Assembly (NCBI RefSeq): GCF_035989885.1
Contig: NZ_CP108518.1
Coordinates: forward strand, 8,175,001 to 8,239,000
Length of the DNA stretch: 64,000 nucleotides
Origin: Streptomyces sp. NBC_01232
GTDB taxonomy: Bacteria > Actinomycetota > Actinomycetes > Streptomycetales > Streptomycetaceae
Direction: 5' to 3'
In this document: positions 50,795 to 60,000 of the stretch, piece by piece
Position numbering within the stretch: position 1 is the stretch's first letter
Layout: each line of letters begins with the position of its first letter
Made by a program: the position numbers and the translations under genes
Notes under the pieces: generated by a model
Databases searched by the model: none
Seen by the model: only the letters and a program-made list of their open reading frames with translations
What the model was told of the DNA's origin: nothing

Positions 50795-53700
50795 GCACCA
50801 ACCAGGAAGACACCGAGATGCACAAGGCCGAACTGCTCCTCAAGGCAGGTGCCGTACTGCCGTACGACACTGCGGACGCCGCCCCCGGAGCCGTCGAGCT
50901 GACCGCACGCTCCTACCGCCACCCCGGGCTCGGCGACGACCGCGTCGTCGTCCGGCTCGCGCCCGCCGAACTGGGCGCCGCCGAGGACCTCGCCGCCGGC
51001 TTCCTGGGACTCGTACGGGACGAGGGCGAGCCGCCCGTCGTCGGCCTGAGCAAGCGCCAGGCCCTCGGCTTCCCCGAATGGGTCCTGGTCCACCACCCCG
51101 AGGACGGCCACCACGCCCTCGCCGTCGTCCCCGAGCTCGACCGGATCGCCCGGCAGGCCAAGACCAAGCCCAAGGCAGCCCTCGACGCCTGCCTCGAACT
51201 GGCCGACCGCCTCGCCGCGTCCGTCCCGCACTTCCTGCCGCTCTTCCACGAGCAGGCGGCGCGCCTCTTCCTCGCCGTCGAGAACACCACCTACGCCGCC
51301 CAGCTGTTCGGCCGGGCCCGCACCGCCGAGGCCCAGCACGGGCTGAGCATCGACGAGGACCGCCTCGACGCCGTCTTCCTCGAGTTCGCCCTCGTCGGCG
51401 CCCTGCCGGTGAAGGTGCTCACGGGCTACGGCAAGGCCCTGGCCGGCCGTGTCACCGCCGCCGAGGCCTACGACCGCTTCCGCCGCCTGTGCGTACGCCG
51501 CACCGCCGGCGGGCTGCCGCCCTCCGCCCAGGCCGCCGCCGAACTGCGCCGCCTCGCCCGGGCCGCGGGCTTGACCGGCACCGAACCCGAGCAGGACTAC
51601 CTCGCCGAACTGCTGCCCCTGCCCGCCACCCTGCGCGCCGCGCTCGGCTGGTGGAAGGCCCACCGCGGAGCCCTCGTCGCACTCGCGCGGCGCGTTCCCG
51701 CCGTCCGCGGCACCCTCCTGGGGCTGACGCCGCCCAGCGGCGACGGCGGCGAGTTCACCGCCCTGTGGCTGGAGATCCTGGAGGAGTCCGGCGCCACCGC
51801 CGGGCTCGCCGACGGAGCCCTGCCCGCCGAGGAGCGCTGCGCCGACGGAACGGCCGGCTGGCTCGAGCGCTTCCACGCCGCCCGCCACTCCGGCTGGGGC
51901 CGGCGCCCCACCCTCCCGGCCCTCCTCGACCTCACCGAGCGGTGCGCCGGACAGCTGCGCACGGAACTCGCCCGGCCCGAACGGGAGGCGGGCCTGCAGG
52001 TCGGCGTCGAGGACACCGACCTCCTCGACCTGCTGCTCTCCCTGGACGTACCGGTCGTCGACCCCGAGGCCGAGACAGAGAACCGCCGGCGCCGGTACGA
52101 CAACCTGAACCTGACCGAGTGGGCCGACGGCGACGAGCGCCGCGACCTGCTCGCCCTCGCCGCCGACGAGCGCTTCCACCCCGCGTTCCGCCGCGCCCTG
52201 AACAGCCTCGGCAACGGCAGCGCAGAGGTCGTCCGGTGCGTCGCCGCCTCGCCCGGCGGCCGCCCGCTCCTGGCCACGTGGGTGCGCGACGTCGCCCTGG
52301 CTTCCAGCGCCGCCGGTCTGCCCGGAGTGCCCGACGCGATCGCGCGCCTGAGCTGGCTGCCCACCGAAGCCCTGGAACTCGCCCCCGCGGAAGTGGCCGC
52401 CGCCGCGGCCGCGGACCTCGCCGAAACCCTCGCCCGTACCCTGCGCGGCGGTCTCTTCGAGGAGCTGGCCTGGCCCTCCTGGGAGGAGGCCGTCACCGAA
52501 CTGGCCCCCGGCCAGGGCCGGGAGGCCCTGAACGTGGTGGAGGCCTGGCCCTACCTGATCGTCGCCAACCAGACCCAGGTCCGGGTCATCGACGCCGAGT
52601 CCACCGTCCTCACGCACGACCTGCGCGTGCCGACCGGGCACTCGCACCACCACAGCTTCCACTACGTCGACGGTGAGCTGCTCGTCTTCTGGTCCTCCTG
52701 GAGCACGAACGGGACGCAGGCCTACTGGCACCACTCGCCCGGCACCGTCTTCACCCTGGACACCGACCGCAGCCACTGGTCGCTGCGCAGCGAACACCTC
52801 TCCCTGCCCCTCCCGGGCGGCGGGCGCACCACCGGCGGCGGAGTCCTGCACCGCGGCGACACGAAACTGCCCGACGAGCGGCCCCTGCTGTCCGACGGCA
52901 CCTCGTACTGGGCGTGGCAGCGCCGCGACCAGCAGACCGACAGCGGCTGGCTCGAGTACGACCCCGTCGGCGGCACCTACGGGCGCCACTCCCTGCCCGC
53001 GTTCTTCGCCGACGCGCTGCGCGCCGACGCGGACACCGCGCAGCGCACCGGTAGCCGCACCTGGCTGAGGCCCGCGCCCACCGTGGCCGGCTCGGTCCTG
53101 GGCGAGCCCGCCGGCGGCCTGCTCGGCTGGCGGGCCGTACGCGTCCCCGGTCACGGCTGGCAGGGGACCGACACCGGCGGACGCAGCGTCGCCGTGCCCG
53201 AAGGCCGCGACGCGCCCGTCGCCGCCCTCGCCTTCCCCGGCGACGACCGGCCCCGCGCGCTGTCCCAGCACTGGCAGGAGCTCAGCATCACCGACCCGGA
53301 CGGCGTGATCACCGCCCGGTCGCGCGACGGCCACCGCCGCCGCACCGCCTTCGGCACGGGCAGCGTGGACCTTCCGCCGCTCTCGCACTGGTACGCCCTG
53401 CGCCCCCGCGACGCCGAGGGCTCGGCCGTCCTGCGTGCCGCCGACCGGGAGACCGCGGCAGCGCTGCTCAAGACGGCCGCAGCGGCGGAGAAGGCCGCCG
53501 ACCTGCCCGACCTGGTCGGCGCCGCCCTGCCGCGGATCACCGCGCCCAAGATCATCGGCGGCATCGTCGAGGTCCTCCGCTTCACCCTCGCCCAGCAGAA
53601 GGTCCTGGACGCGATCGCCGCCCGGCTCCACCCCGACACCACCCCCGTCGAGGAGCGCGAGCAGGGCCCCGGCGACCGGCTGATCGCCGAGGGGCTCAAG

Positions 53701-55716
53701 GGCCTCATCGGCCCCGGCTACTACCGCTGGAGCGGCGAGAGCGACGCCGCCCACTACACGCTGTGCGAACTCGAGGCCGCCCGCACGCGGACCGACGCCA
53801 CCCAGGTGCCGGGCCTGCTGCACTTCGACACGCCCGCGCTGCCCTACTGGTCCTTCCACTGGACGCCGCTGCTCGACCAGCCCGCGGCCGTCGCCTACCG
53901 CGCCGTCACCGTCGCGGCCACCGACGAGCAGCGGGCGGGTCTGCTCACCCTGCTCGGCGCGGTCGACGCCCTCGGCCTGGCCTCGGCCGAAGGGTCCGCC
54001 GACCGCTGGCGCCGGGTCCTGCTCCGCCTCGACCGGCAGCACCTGCTCACCCCGGAGGGCGAACGCAACGTCCACCACCGCAGCCTGCTGCCGCTGGGCG
54101 GCGGAGCCGTCCTCGCCCTGACCGAGCACAGCGAATCCGTGCCCGAAGGCCACGAGTTCGGCGCCCTGCTGTACGACCCCACCGGCCGCTTCACCGTCCC
54201 CGGCCCCTACACCCTGCGCGGCGACGCCCCGCTCGGCGACCGCGATCGCGGCCCCGGCTGGCTGACGGCCTTCCTCGGCGGGGCCGCCGAGCACGGCCCG
54301 GTGCCCTTCCTCCCCGAAGCCGCGGAGGAGTTCGCCCGGCTCACCGGAGTCTCGGGCGCCCTTGCCCGCCTGGTGCTCGCCGGACTCCCGGACATCGACA
54401 CCTTCGAACGCAACTTCCTGGCACCCGAACTGCGCACCGCCCTCGGGGTCAAGGCCACCGATGCCGCCTACGCCCGCGACGAGCTCAAGAGCCTCGATGC
54501 CGAGCTGCGGCGCGCGATCGTCGGGGCCCTGCTCCCCGCCGATCCGGCGAAGCTGTGGAGCGAGGGACCCGACGTGACCGCCGCCGCGGAGATCTGGAAC
54601 CGGCGCATGGGCCGTCGTACCCCCGTGCCCGACTGGCTCGCCACGGAGGCCGCGCGCGCCGTGCGCGGCACCGCCCCGCACCGCATCCTGGCGAGCCTGC
54701 TCGACCCCGCGGCCGCACGCGAGCTCTCCGTCGACGTGGCCTGGACGGTCAAGGGCGACCACGTGGAGCCCCGTGAACCGGCCACCGACCCCTTCACCGC
54801 GCAGACGCTGACCGGCACCATGGCGATGGCCGCCTGGCTGGCCCACCGGCTGCCCGCGGGCGATCCCGTACGAGCGGCCCTGCCGCCCGCACTGACCGCC
54901 GTACGACAGCGGCTCGCCGCGCCCGAACTGCTCCTGGAGATCGCGCACTACACCAACCTTCCCGACTTCCGGAAGGCCGCGGGCACACCGACCGAGACCG
55001 GCGAGGGCTACGAGCGCTACGGCGCCGTCGTCATGGCCACCCACGACGACCAGCCCCGGCCCGCACTGCGCCCGGCGCTGCTGGACTCCACCGGCTCCGA
55101 CCCGTACCTGCCGGTGCTGCGCGGCGACGACCAGCGGCCCTCCGCCGTCGAAAGGGCGCTGCGGACCACCCACGATCCGCGCTTCGCCGCGCTGCTCGCC
55201 GACCCGGGAGCCCCGGCGGCCGGCGGCGTGGACTCGGAAGGCACCTGGTGGCCGCAGGACCCGGGCCGCTCCGTGCCCGAACTGGTGGAGGAGGTGAGCG
55301 CCGCGCACGGCCTGGGCGCCGACGCGGCGGCCCTCTACCTCGCGCTGCTCGCCATGCCCGACCCCACCGACCGCAACACCGCTCGCTGGACGGGCTGGAA
55401 GCCGGCCCGGCTCAAGGCCGCCCGCGCCGAACTGGCCGCCACCGAACTGGTGGTGACGGCCGGCCGCAGCCGGGCCGGGCGCTCGCTGTTCCTGCCCGGC
55501 GGATGGGCCGAAATGGCCTCGCCGGCGCTTCCGGTCGAGCAGTGGAAGCTGCCGATGTACGGCCTGAGCGTCGGGGAGGCTCCGCTGCGGGGCGTGCTGG
55601 CACCCACCGAACCCGCCGCTGAGCTCTACCGCCGGGCCTGGCAGCGGGTCCGGGAGGGCGACGTGCCGCGCTTCGAGGAGCTCAAGGTGAAGCGCACCCG
55701 CGCCCGCCGCCGCTGA
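50791..55716 (+). CDS. Giant (1641-residue) protein with beta-propeller-like middle
   Basis: Starts at GTG 50791 (an internal ATG at 50818 is an alternative). Residues to about 570 look like a helical solenoid (FHEQAARLFLAVENTTYAAQ, EAYDRFRRLCVRRT). Residues 580-880 contain repeated beta strands of propeller type, for example VVEAWPYLIVANQTQVRVID and HYVDGELLVFWSSW. The C-terminal half is again helical. It does not match a domain I can name. The close link to DUF4132, MoxR, VWA and SWIM genes suggests it is the client or effector of the ATPase machine. Confidence 0.8.
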   Translation: MSTNQEDTEMHKAELLLKAGAVLPYDTADAAPGAVELTARSYRHPGLGDDRVVVRLAPAELGAAEDLAAGFLGLVRDEGEPPVVGLSKRQALGFPEWVLVHHPEDGHHALAVVPELDRIARQAKTKPKAALDACLELADRLAASVPHFLPLFHEQAARLFLAVENTTYAAQLFGRARTAEAQHGLSIDEDRLDAVFLEFALVGALPVKVLTGYGKALAGRVTAAEAYDRFRRLCVRRTAGGLPPSAQAAAELRRLARAAGLTGTEPEQDYLAELLPLPATLRAALGWWKAHRGALVALARRVPAVRGTLLGLTPPSGDGGEFTALWLEILEESGATAGLADGALPAEERCADGTAGWLERFHAARHSGWGRRPTLPALLDLTERCAGQLRTELARPEREAGLQVGVEDTDLLDLLLSLDVPVVDPEAETENRRRRYDNLNLTEWADGDERRDLLALAADERFHPAFRRALNSLGNGSAEVVRCVAASPGGRPLLATWVRDVALASSAAGLPGVPDAIARLSWLPTEALELAPAEVAAAAAADLAETLARTLRGGLFEELAWPSWEEAVTELAPGQGREALNVVEAWPYLIVANQTQVRVIDAESTVLTHDLRVPTGHSHHHSFHYVDGELLVFWSSWSTNGTQAYWHHSPGTVFTLDTDRSHWSLRSEHLSLPLPGGGRTTGGGVLHRGDTKLPDERPLLSDGTSYWAWQRRDQQTDSGWLEYDPVGGTYGRHSLPAFFADALRADADTAQRTGSRTWLRPAPTVAGSVLGEPAGGLLGWRAVRVPGHGWQGTDTGGRSVAVPEGRDAPVAALAFPGDDRPRALSQHWQELSITDPDGVITARSRDGHRRRTAFGTGSVDLPPLSHWYALRPRDAEGSAVLRAADRETAAALLKTAAAAEKAADLPDLVGAALPRITAPKIIGGIVEVLRFTLAQQKVLDAIAARLHPDTTPVEEREQGPGDRLIAEGLKGLIGPGYYRWSGESDAAHYTLCELEAARTRTDATQVPGLLHFDTPALPYWSFHWTPLLDQPAAVAYRAVTVAATDEQRAGLLTLLGAVDALGLASAEGSADRWRRVLLRLDRQHLLTPEGERNVHHRSLLPLGGGAVLALTEHSESVPEGHEFGALLYDPTGRFTVPGPYTLRGDAPLGDRDRGPGWLTAFLGGAAEHGPVPFLPEAAEEFARLTGVSGALARLVLAGLPDIDTFERNFLAPELRTALGVKATDAAYARDELKSLDAELRRAIVGALLPADPAKLWSEGPDVTAAAEIWNRRMGRRTPVPDWLATEAARAVRGTAPHRILASLLDPAAARELSVDVAWTVKGDHVEPREPATDPFTAQTLTGTMAMAAWLAHRLPAGDPVRAALPPALTAVRQRLAAPELLLEIAHYTNLPDFRKAAGTPTETGEGYERYGAVVMATHDDQPRPALRPALLDSTGSDPYLPVLRGDDQRPSAVERALRTTHDPRFAALLADPGAPAAGGVDSEGTWWPQDPGRSVPELVEEVSAAHGLGADAAALYLALLAMPDPTDRNTARWTGWKPARLKAARAELAATELVVTAGRSRAGRSLFLPGGWAEMASPALPVEQWKLPMYGLSVGEAPLRGVLAPTEPAAELYRRAWQRVREGDVPRFEELKVKRTRARRR

Positions 55717-55792
55717 ACCGCGGCCGCCGGACCGCCGTCGCTGAACCGGCGCTGCTGAACCGGCGTTGCTGATCCGCCGCCGCTGAACCGGC
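55709..55792. repeat. Six 14-bp tandem repeats over the giant gene's stop codon
   Basis: Six consecutive 14-bp units, the clearest being GTCGCTGAACCGGC, GCTGCTGAACCGGC, GTTGCTGATCCGCC and GCCGCTGAACCGGC, run from 55709 to 55792. The first contains the TGA stop. Sequence change by replication slippage could shift the end of the protein or the gap before the ATPase gene. Confidence 0.75.
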
Positions 55793-55827
55793 GTCGGCCG
55801 GCGCGGCCGCCCCCGCACACCGGAAAC

Positions 55828-55861
55828 GGCGCGGCGCACCTGCCCGCAGGTGCGCCGCGCC
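55828..55861. terminator. 16-bp perfect hairpin between giant gene and MoxR gene
   Basis: Arms GGCGCGGCGCACCTGC and GCAGGTGCGCCGCGCC pair perfectly with a two-base CC loop. It lies 40 bp before the MoxR gene start and may terminate or attenuate transcription from the first two genes. Confidence 0.8.
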
Positions 55862-55900
55862 CCCGGACCATCCGCCCGTTGCACAGCCCAGAGGAACCCG

Positions 55901-57058
55901 ATGACCGTCACCGAACAATCCGCCCCCGCCGCCCGGCAGGTGCTGCCCGCCGAGGAGCGCCACGCCGCCGAGCTCGCCTTCCTGGCCGCCCAGGACCCGG
56001 GCCCCCGCCCGCCCGGCTGGGCCCTGACCCCGCGCGCCGTCGTCACCTTCGTCTGCGGCAGCGACGGGGCCGAACTGGCCCTGCCGAAGCGCCGCGCCGG
56101 ACTCCCGGCCAAGCTGGCCATCGCCCCCAAGTTCGTCGGCGAACGCGCCCTCGTCGAGCGCTGCGTCGTCACCCTCGCCGGAGAGCGCGGCCTGCTCCTC
56201 ACCGGCGAGCCCGGTACCGCCAAGTCGATGCTGTCCGAGCTGCTGGCGGCCGCCGTCAGCGGCACCAGCGCCCTGACCGTCCAGGGCACCGCCGGCACGA
56301 CCGAGGACGCCTTCCGCTACGGCTGGAACTACGCCCTGCTGCTCGCCCAGGGCCCCACCCCGCAGGCCCTGGTCGACTCCCCGGTGCTCTCCGCCATGCG
56401 CACCGGACGTGTCGTCCGCGTCGAGGAGATCACCCGCTGCCTGCCCGAGGTGCAGGACGCGCTCGTGTCGATCCTCTCGGACCGGCGGATCAGCGTGCCC
56501 GAACTGACCGCCACCGAGGACGCCGTGGTCTCCGCGGCACCCGGCTTCACCGTCATCGCCACAGCCAACCTGCGTGACCGCGGCGTCTCGGAGATGTCCG
56601 CCGCCCTCAAGCGCCGCTTCAACTTCGAGACCGTCGCGCCGATCGCCGACGCGGACGCGGAGGCCACGCTCATCCGCCGCCAGGCCGTCGCCGCCGTCCA
56701 GCGGGCCGGCGCCGCCTTCGGCGTCGACGACGCCGTGCTCGACGCCCTGGTCACCGTCTTCCGCGATCTGCGCTCCGGACGCTCCGCCGAGGGCTGGGAC
56801 GTGGAACGCCCCGGTACGGTCATGTCCACCGCCGAAGCCGTCCAGGTGGCCGCCTCGCTCGGGGTCGCCGCCGCGTACCTGCCGGGCGGGGACGTGCTGG
56901 ACCTGCTCCCGGGCCACCTGCTGGGCGTCGTGCGCAAGGACGACCCGGCCGACCACGGACGGCTGCTGGGGTACTGGGACGGCCCGGTCCGGCGCCGGGC
57001 CGAGGACGGCTCGCCGATGTGGCGCCGCCTCTGGGACCTGCGCGGGAGCCTGCGTTGA
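55901..57058 (+). CDS. MoxR-family AAA+ ATPase
   Basis: 385 residues, ATG 55901 with AGAGGA upstream. Walker A TGEPGTAKS at about residues 100-108, Walker B-like RVVRVEEITRC near 170 (E-E in place of the usual D-E), sensor 1 VIATANLRDRG near 217 and an arginine finger in ALKRRFNFE. MoxR ATPases form rings that remodel protein complexes, often with a VWA partner, and here one follows with a 4-base overlap. This is the motor of the locus. Confidence 0.92.
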   Translation: MTVTEQSAPAARQVLPAEERHAAELAFLAAQDPGPRPPGWALTPRAVVTFVCGSDGAELALPKRRAGLPAKLAIAPKFVGERALVERCVVTLAGERGLLLTGEPGTAKSMLSELLAAAVSGTSALTVQGTAGTTEDAFRYGWNYALLLAQGPTPQALVDSPVLSAMRTGRVVRVEEITRCLPEVQDALVSILSDRRISVPELTATEDAVVSAAPGFTVIATANLRDRGVSEMSAALKRRFNFETVAPIADADAEATLIRRQAVAAVQRAGAAFGVDDAVLDALVTVFRDLRSGRSAEGWDVERPGTVMSTAEAVQVAASLGVAAAYLPGGDVLDLLPGHLLGVVRKDDPADHGRLLGYWDGPVRRRAEDGSPMWRRLWDLRGSLR

Positions 57059-60000
57059 CGCACACCGACCCGCGCGCCGCGGTCGACGCCCTCGCCGCGG
57101 CCCGTGAGCCGTACCTCATCGGGGTGCGCCACCACAGCCCCGCGCTGGCCGCCGTGGTTCCCGACCTGCTGGACGCCTCGGGCGCGGACGTGGTCTGCGT
57201 CGAGCTCCCGGAGGAGTTCCAGCCGTGGCTGGAGCACCTCGCCGACCCGGAGACGGTCGCGCCGGTCGCCCTGGCGGGCACGGGGGAGGACGGCCGGCTG
57301 GCGTTCTACCCGTTCGCGGACTTCTCCCCGGAGCTCGCCGCGATCCGCTGGGCCCGCCGGTCCGGCGCGGCCGTCATCTGCTGCGACCTCCCGCTGTCGG
57401 ACCGCGGCTGGACCCGCCCGACGGCGGCTCCGTCCCCGTCCCCGACCCCGTCCCCGACTTCGGCCCCGGGCGAGGGCCCCGGGCAGGATCCGGCGGCGGA
57501 CCCCGGTTCGGACCGGGCCCCGGGCACTGGACGGGGCGCGGACCCGAAGCAGGGCTCGGACCCGGCCGGAGCGTTCGCCGGGCAGCGGCCCGGCGGGTCC
57601 TTCGCCGACGGCCTCACCGCTGCCGGCACGGGGCGTGACGGCGACGACCTGTGGGACCGGGCCGTGGAGGTCCTCGCGCCCGGCTGCACCCCGGAAGCCG
57701 TACGCCGTGCGGCACTGGGCGTCGGCTGGGCGCTGCGCGCCGACACGAGCGCCGTCCCGGCGACGGACCTGGCCCGCGAGGCCCACATGCGGGGCGTGAT
57801 CGCAGGCGCGGTCGCCGCCGGCCACCGCGTGGCCGCCGTGATCGGCGCGTTCCACGCCCCCGTCCTTCCCGGCACGGCCGCCGACAGCGCGCCGGCCGCC
57901 CACGGCAACGGCCCGGGGGCCGGCTGCGCCCACGACTGCGACGCGGACGCAGGGGCCAAGTCCGGCTGCGGCCGGTGCTCCGGCTCCGGCGCCGATCCGG
58001 GCTCCGCCCACGACCACGATGCGGACTCCGGCCACCGGTCCGGCGCCGAGGCCGGCACCGGCCTCGAGCCGCACCGGGCCGGGGCCAGGGGTGTGCCCGG
58101 GCCGCGGGACGGCGGCGCCGCCTCCGCGGTGCCGGCCGCGGGCTCCGACCCGGCCGTCACCTCCTTCGTGCCGTACTCCTTCGACCTGCTCGACTCCCGC
58201 TCCGGATACCCCGCAGGGATCCGGGACCCGCGCTGGCAGCAGGCCGTCCTGGAAGCCGGCGGCGACCCCGGCCGGGTCCGCGAGGCCGCCTCCGTGGCCG
58301 TCACCGGACTCTGCCGGGAGCTGCGCCGCGCCGGGCACACCGCGGGCACCGGCGAGGCCGCCGAAACCCTGCGCCTCGCCTGCGACCTCGCCACCCTGCG
58401 CGCGCTCCCCGCGCCCGGCCGCGGCGAGCTCCTCGAAGCCGTGACCACCGTGCTCGGCCAGGGCGAACCGCTCGGCCGGGGCCGGGCGCTGGCCCGCGCC
58501 CTCGAGGCCGTGCTCGTCGGCACGGCCCGCGGCCGGATCACCCCGCACGCGCCGCGCTCCGGCCTCGGCCCCTCCGTCGAGGCCGAACTCGCCGCGCTGC
58601 GGCTGCCGGCCCCCGAGGACCCCGCGCCCCGCGAGATCCGCCTCGACCCGCTCCGCTCCGCCCTCGACGGCCGCCGCGAGGTCCTGCTGCAACGGCTCCT
58701 CGTGTGCGGCGCCTCCTACGGCGAGCCCCTCACCGTCGCCGCCACCGGCGACGGCACCGCCCTCGGCACCAAGTGGCGGCTGTCCTGGACGCCTTCCGTC
58801 CCGGCCCGGCTGGACCTCGCCGGGGTGCGCGGCGTCACCGCCGGACAGGCGGCCGCCGGCACGCTGCGCGAAACCGCCCGCCGCGCCGCCGCCGACGGCG
58901 GGCCGACCCCGGCGCAGATCCTGGCCGGCCTGGCCGCCGCCGCGCGGTGCGACCTGCCCGAGCTGGTCGACGTACGCCTCCACGAGGCGGCCACCGCCCT
59001 GCCGCAGACCGCGACCCTGCCCGAACTCCTCGACGCCCTCGACCTCCTGGAGGCCCTCCACCGCGGCCACCTGCCCGGCACCTCGCCCGCTTCCCGGGCC
59101 GCCTCCGCCGGCCTCGCCGGGGACCTCCTCGAAGCGGCCGTGCGCTGCCTGCCCGGCCTCGCCGGGAGCGAGGACCCCGCCGACGCGACCGCCCTCGTGG
59201 CCCTCGCCGACCGCGCCGCCGCCCACCACCTGGGCCTGCGCACGGACGACGCCCTGGCGGCCCTGGCCGACTCGGCGTCCCCGCTGATGCAGGGCGCCGC
59301 CCTGGCCGTACGGGTCCTCCTCGACCTCGACCCTGCCGCGGAGCTCGGCGGCCGCGCCGCCGGATGGATCGACAGCGCGGGCACCGCCGACACCCGGCGC
59401 GCCCTCACCCGGCGGCTCGGGGGACTCCTCACCGCCGCCGGACCCCTGCTGCAGTCCTCGCCGGCGGCCCTCACCCCGCTCCTCGACCGCGTGGAGCACC
59501 TCGCCGACCAGGACTTCCTCGACCGGCTCCCGGCCCTGCGCGGGGGCTTCGACGCCCTGTCGCCCGCCGCCCGTGACCGGCTGCTGGACACCGTCACCGA
59601 GCGACTCGGCGACCGGATCGACCTCGCGCTCGACGCGTCACCCGCCCTGCTCGCCCTGTGGGCCGCCGCCGACGCCGCCGGACTCGCCGCCCTGAAGGCC
59701 CTCCCGCTGCCCGGCCCACCGGCCGCGCCGGACACCCCGACGCCGACGCCGCCGACGCCGGCCCCGGTCCCCGAGGCCCCCGACACGGCCCCGAGCCGGC
59801 AGTCCGGCGGGGGCGACGGCCTGCGGCTCGCCCCCGCCGACCGCTGGCGGCTGCTGCTCGGCCGCGAACGCGACCGGCTCCCCGCGGGCGCCCGCCGCTA
59901 CGCCCACGCGCTGGACGAGCTGTACGGCGCCGGGCGCGGCGAAGGCTCCGCCGACCTCGAAACCGGCCAGGGCCGGGGCGGCGGCCAGGACGCCTCCTTC

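Noticed and set aside
50755..56298. 1847-residue open frame on the minus strand opposite the giant gene
   Set aside because: Glycine/valine-rich low-complexity shadow caused by high GC at third positions of the plus-strand gene; no domain or ribosome site.
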